Shown here piece after piece: positions 23,941 through 24,259 of a DNA stretch of 24,259 bases (within the stretch, counting starts at the first letter, position 1; each line of letters begins with the position of its first letter). A model generated the notes under the pieces. The model had not been told where the DNA came from and did no database searches. It saw nothing but the letters and a program-made list of their open reading frames with translations. The stretch is taken from the NCBI GenBank assembly GCA_045648785.1, contig JAZROP010000039.1, forward strand, positions 1-24,259, read 5' to 3'. Made by a program: the position numbers and the translations under genes. The DNA is from RGIG7450 sp045648785 (GTDB taxonomy: Bacteria; Bacillota; Clostridia; RUG12999).

Positions 23941-24259
23941 TTATTCGCCGAAGAGTTTTGCGTTTTCAATTCTCGTCCGTTCAGCCTCGGCAGCTTTTTT
24001 CTCTTTCCAGTCAGGATTGTTTTTCTTTTCGGTTATTACACGCTGTTTAAGCTCAGGGATAGTTTTAATATTATATTGGTCATTATCACTTTTAAGTGTT
24101 TTGTCATTGTTTATAATAAATTTACCCTGCCTCATTCCCGTAAGGACGAAATAATCCTCATCTGTTGCCAAATCGCCGTCATCTCTTGACAGGAACAGAA
24201 GAACTTTTTCTCCGGTGAAAAAGTCGGGATACATATCGCACAATACCTTGGTATTGCTT
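23941..24259 (-). CDS. Hypothetical protein, C-terminal part (5' end outside window)
   Basis: I do not recognise this gene. The frame is open from the right edge to TAA at 23941-23943, about 105 codons. The TTG at 24243 is probably not the start, since the upstream codons (SNTKVL) read on without a stop. The first 50 residues look like a beta-rich segment: FFTGEKVLLFLSRDDGD, then DYFVLTGMRQGKFII. After this comes a charged, Lys/Glu-rich, probably helical tail (KQRVITEKKNNPDWKEKKA) ending in AKLFGE. No membrane segment is seen in the visible part. It converges on the VanW gene and shares the terminator region. Codon use looks like that of its neighbours. Confidence 0.7.
   Translation of the reverse strand, partial: SNTKVLCDMYPDFFTGEKVLLFLSRDDGDLATDEDYFVLTGMRQGKFIINNDKTLKSDNDQYNIKTIPELKQRVITEKKNNPDWKEKKAAEAERTRIENAKLFGE

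Overview
The window reads as chromosomal DNA of a low-GC, Gram-positive anaerobe of the class Clostridia. The basis is an AT-rich sequence with strong GGAGG-type ribosome binding sites, very tight gene packing, and the classic Firmicutes gene order yicC-remA-gmk-rpoZ-priA-def-fmt-rsmB-rlmN-prpC-prkC-rsgA-rpe-thiN. The YugP-type metalloprotease, the DUF5711 protein and the VanW protein fit Clostridia as well. I cannot name a genus from sequence alone.

Layout: 25 genes run on the + strand from the left edge to 23900, almost without intergenic DNA (largest gap about 21 bases). The order is: 3' end of nicotinate phosphoribosyltransferase (2-493); two tandem cyclophilin peptidyl-prolyl isomerases, the first a lipoprotein and the second cytosolic (504-1588); argininosuccinate lyase (1604-2995); then the conserved core block from yicC to thiN (2995-16461). 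After this come three membrane-protein genes (DUF5711, CvpA-like, YesL/DUF624-like; 16467-19146), an M16 peptidase-like pair (19139-21632), a YtqB/MnmM-type methyltransferase (21629-22189) and a membrane-anchored VanW protein (22203-23900). A clear intrinsic terminator lies at 23905-23934. Beyond it a convergent minus-strand gene runs off the right edge.

How the genes fit together: most of the block serves nucleotide supply, transcription, replication restart and above all translation (gmk, rpoZ, priA, def, fmt, rsmB, rlmN, rsgA, mnmM). A PP2C phosphatase/PASTA kinase pair senses the cell envelope, and several envelope proteins lie downstream. Twelve neighbouring gene pairs overlap by 1-22 bases, which suggests translational coupling. 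The only strong terminator seen is the one at the end.

No tRNA, rRNA, CRISPR array, insertion sequence, riboswitch or phage gene is visible. There is no non-coding stretch over 300 bases. The window is mostly housekeeping. The least understood parts are the DUF5711-CvpA-YesL trio, the M16 pair, the VanW protein and the partial minus-strand gene.
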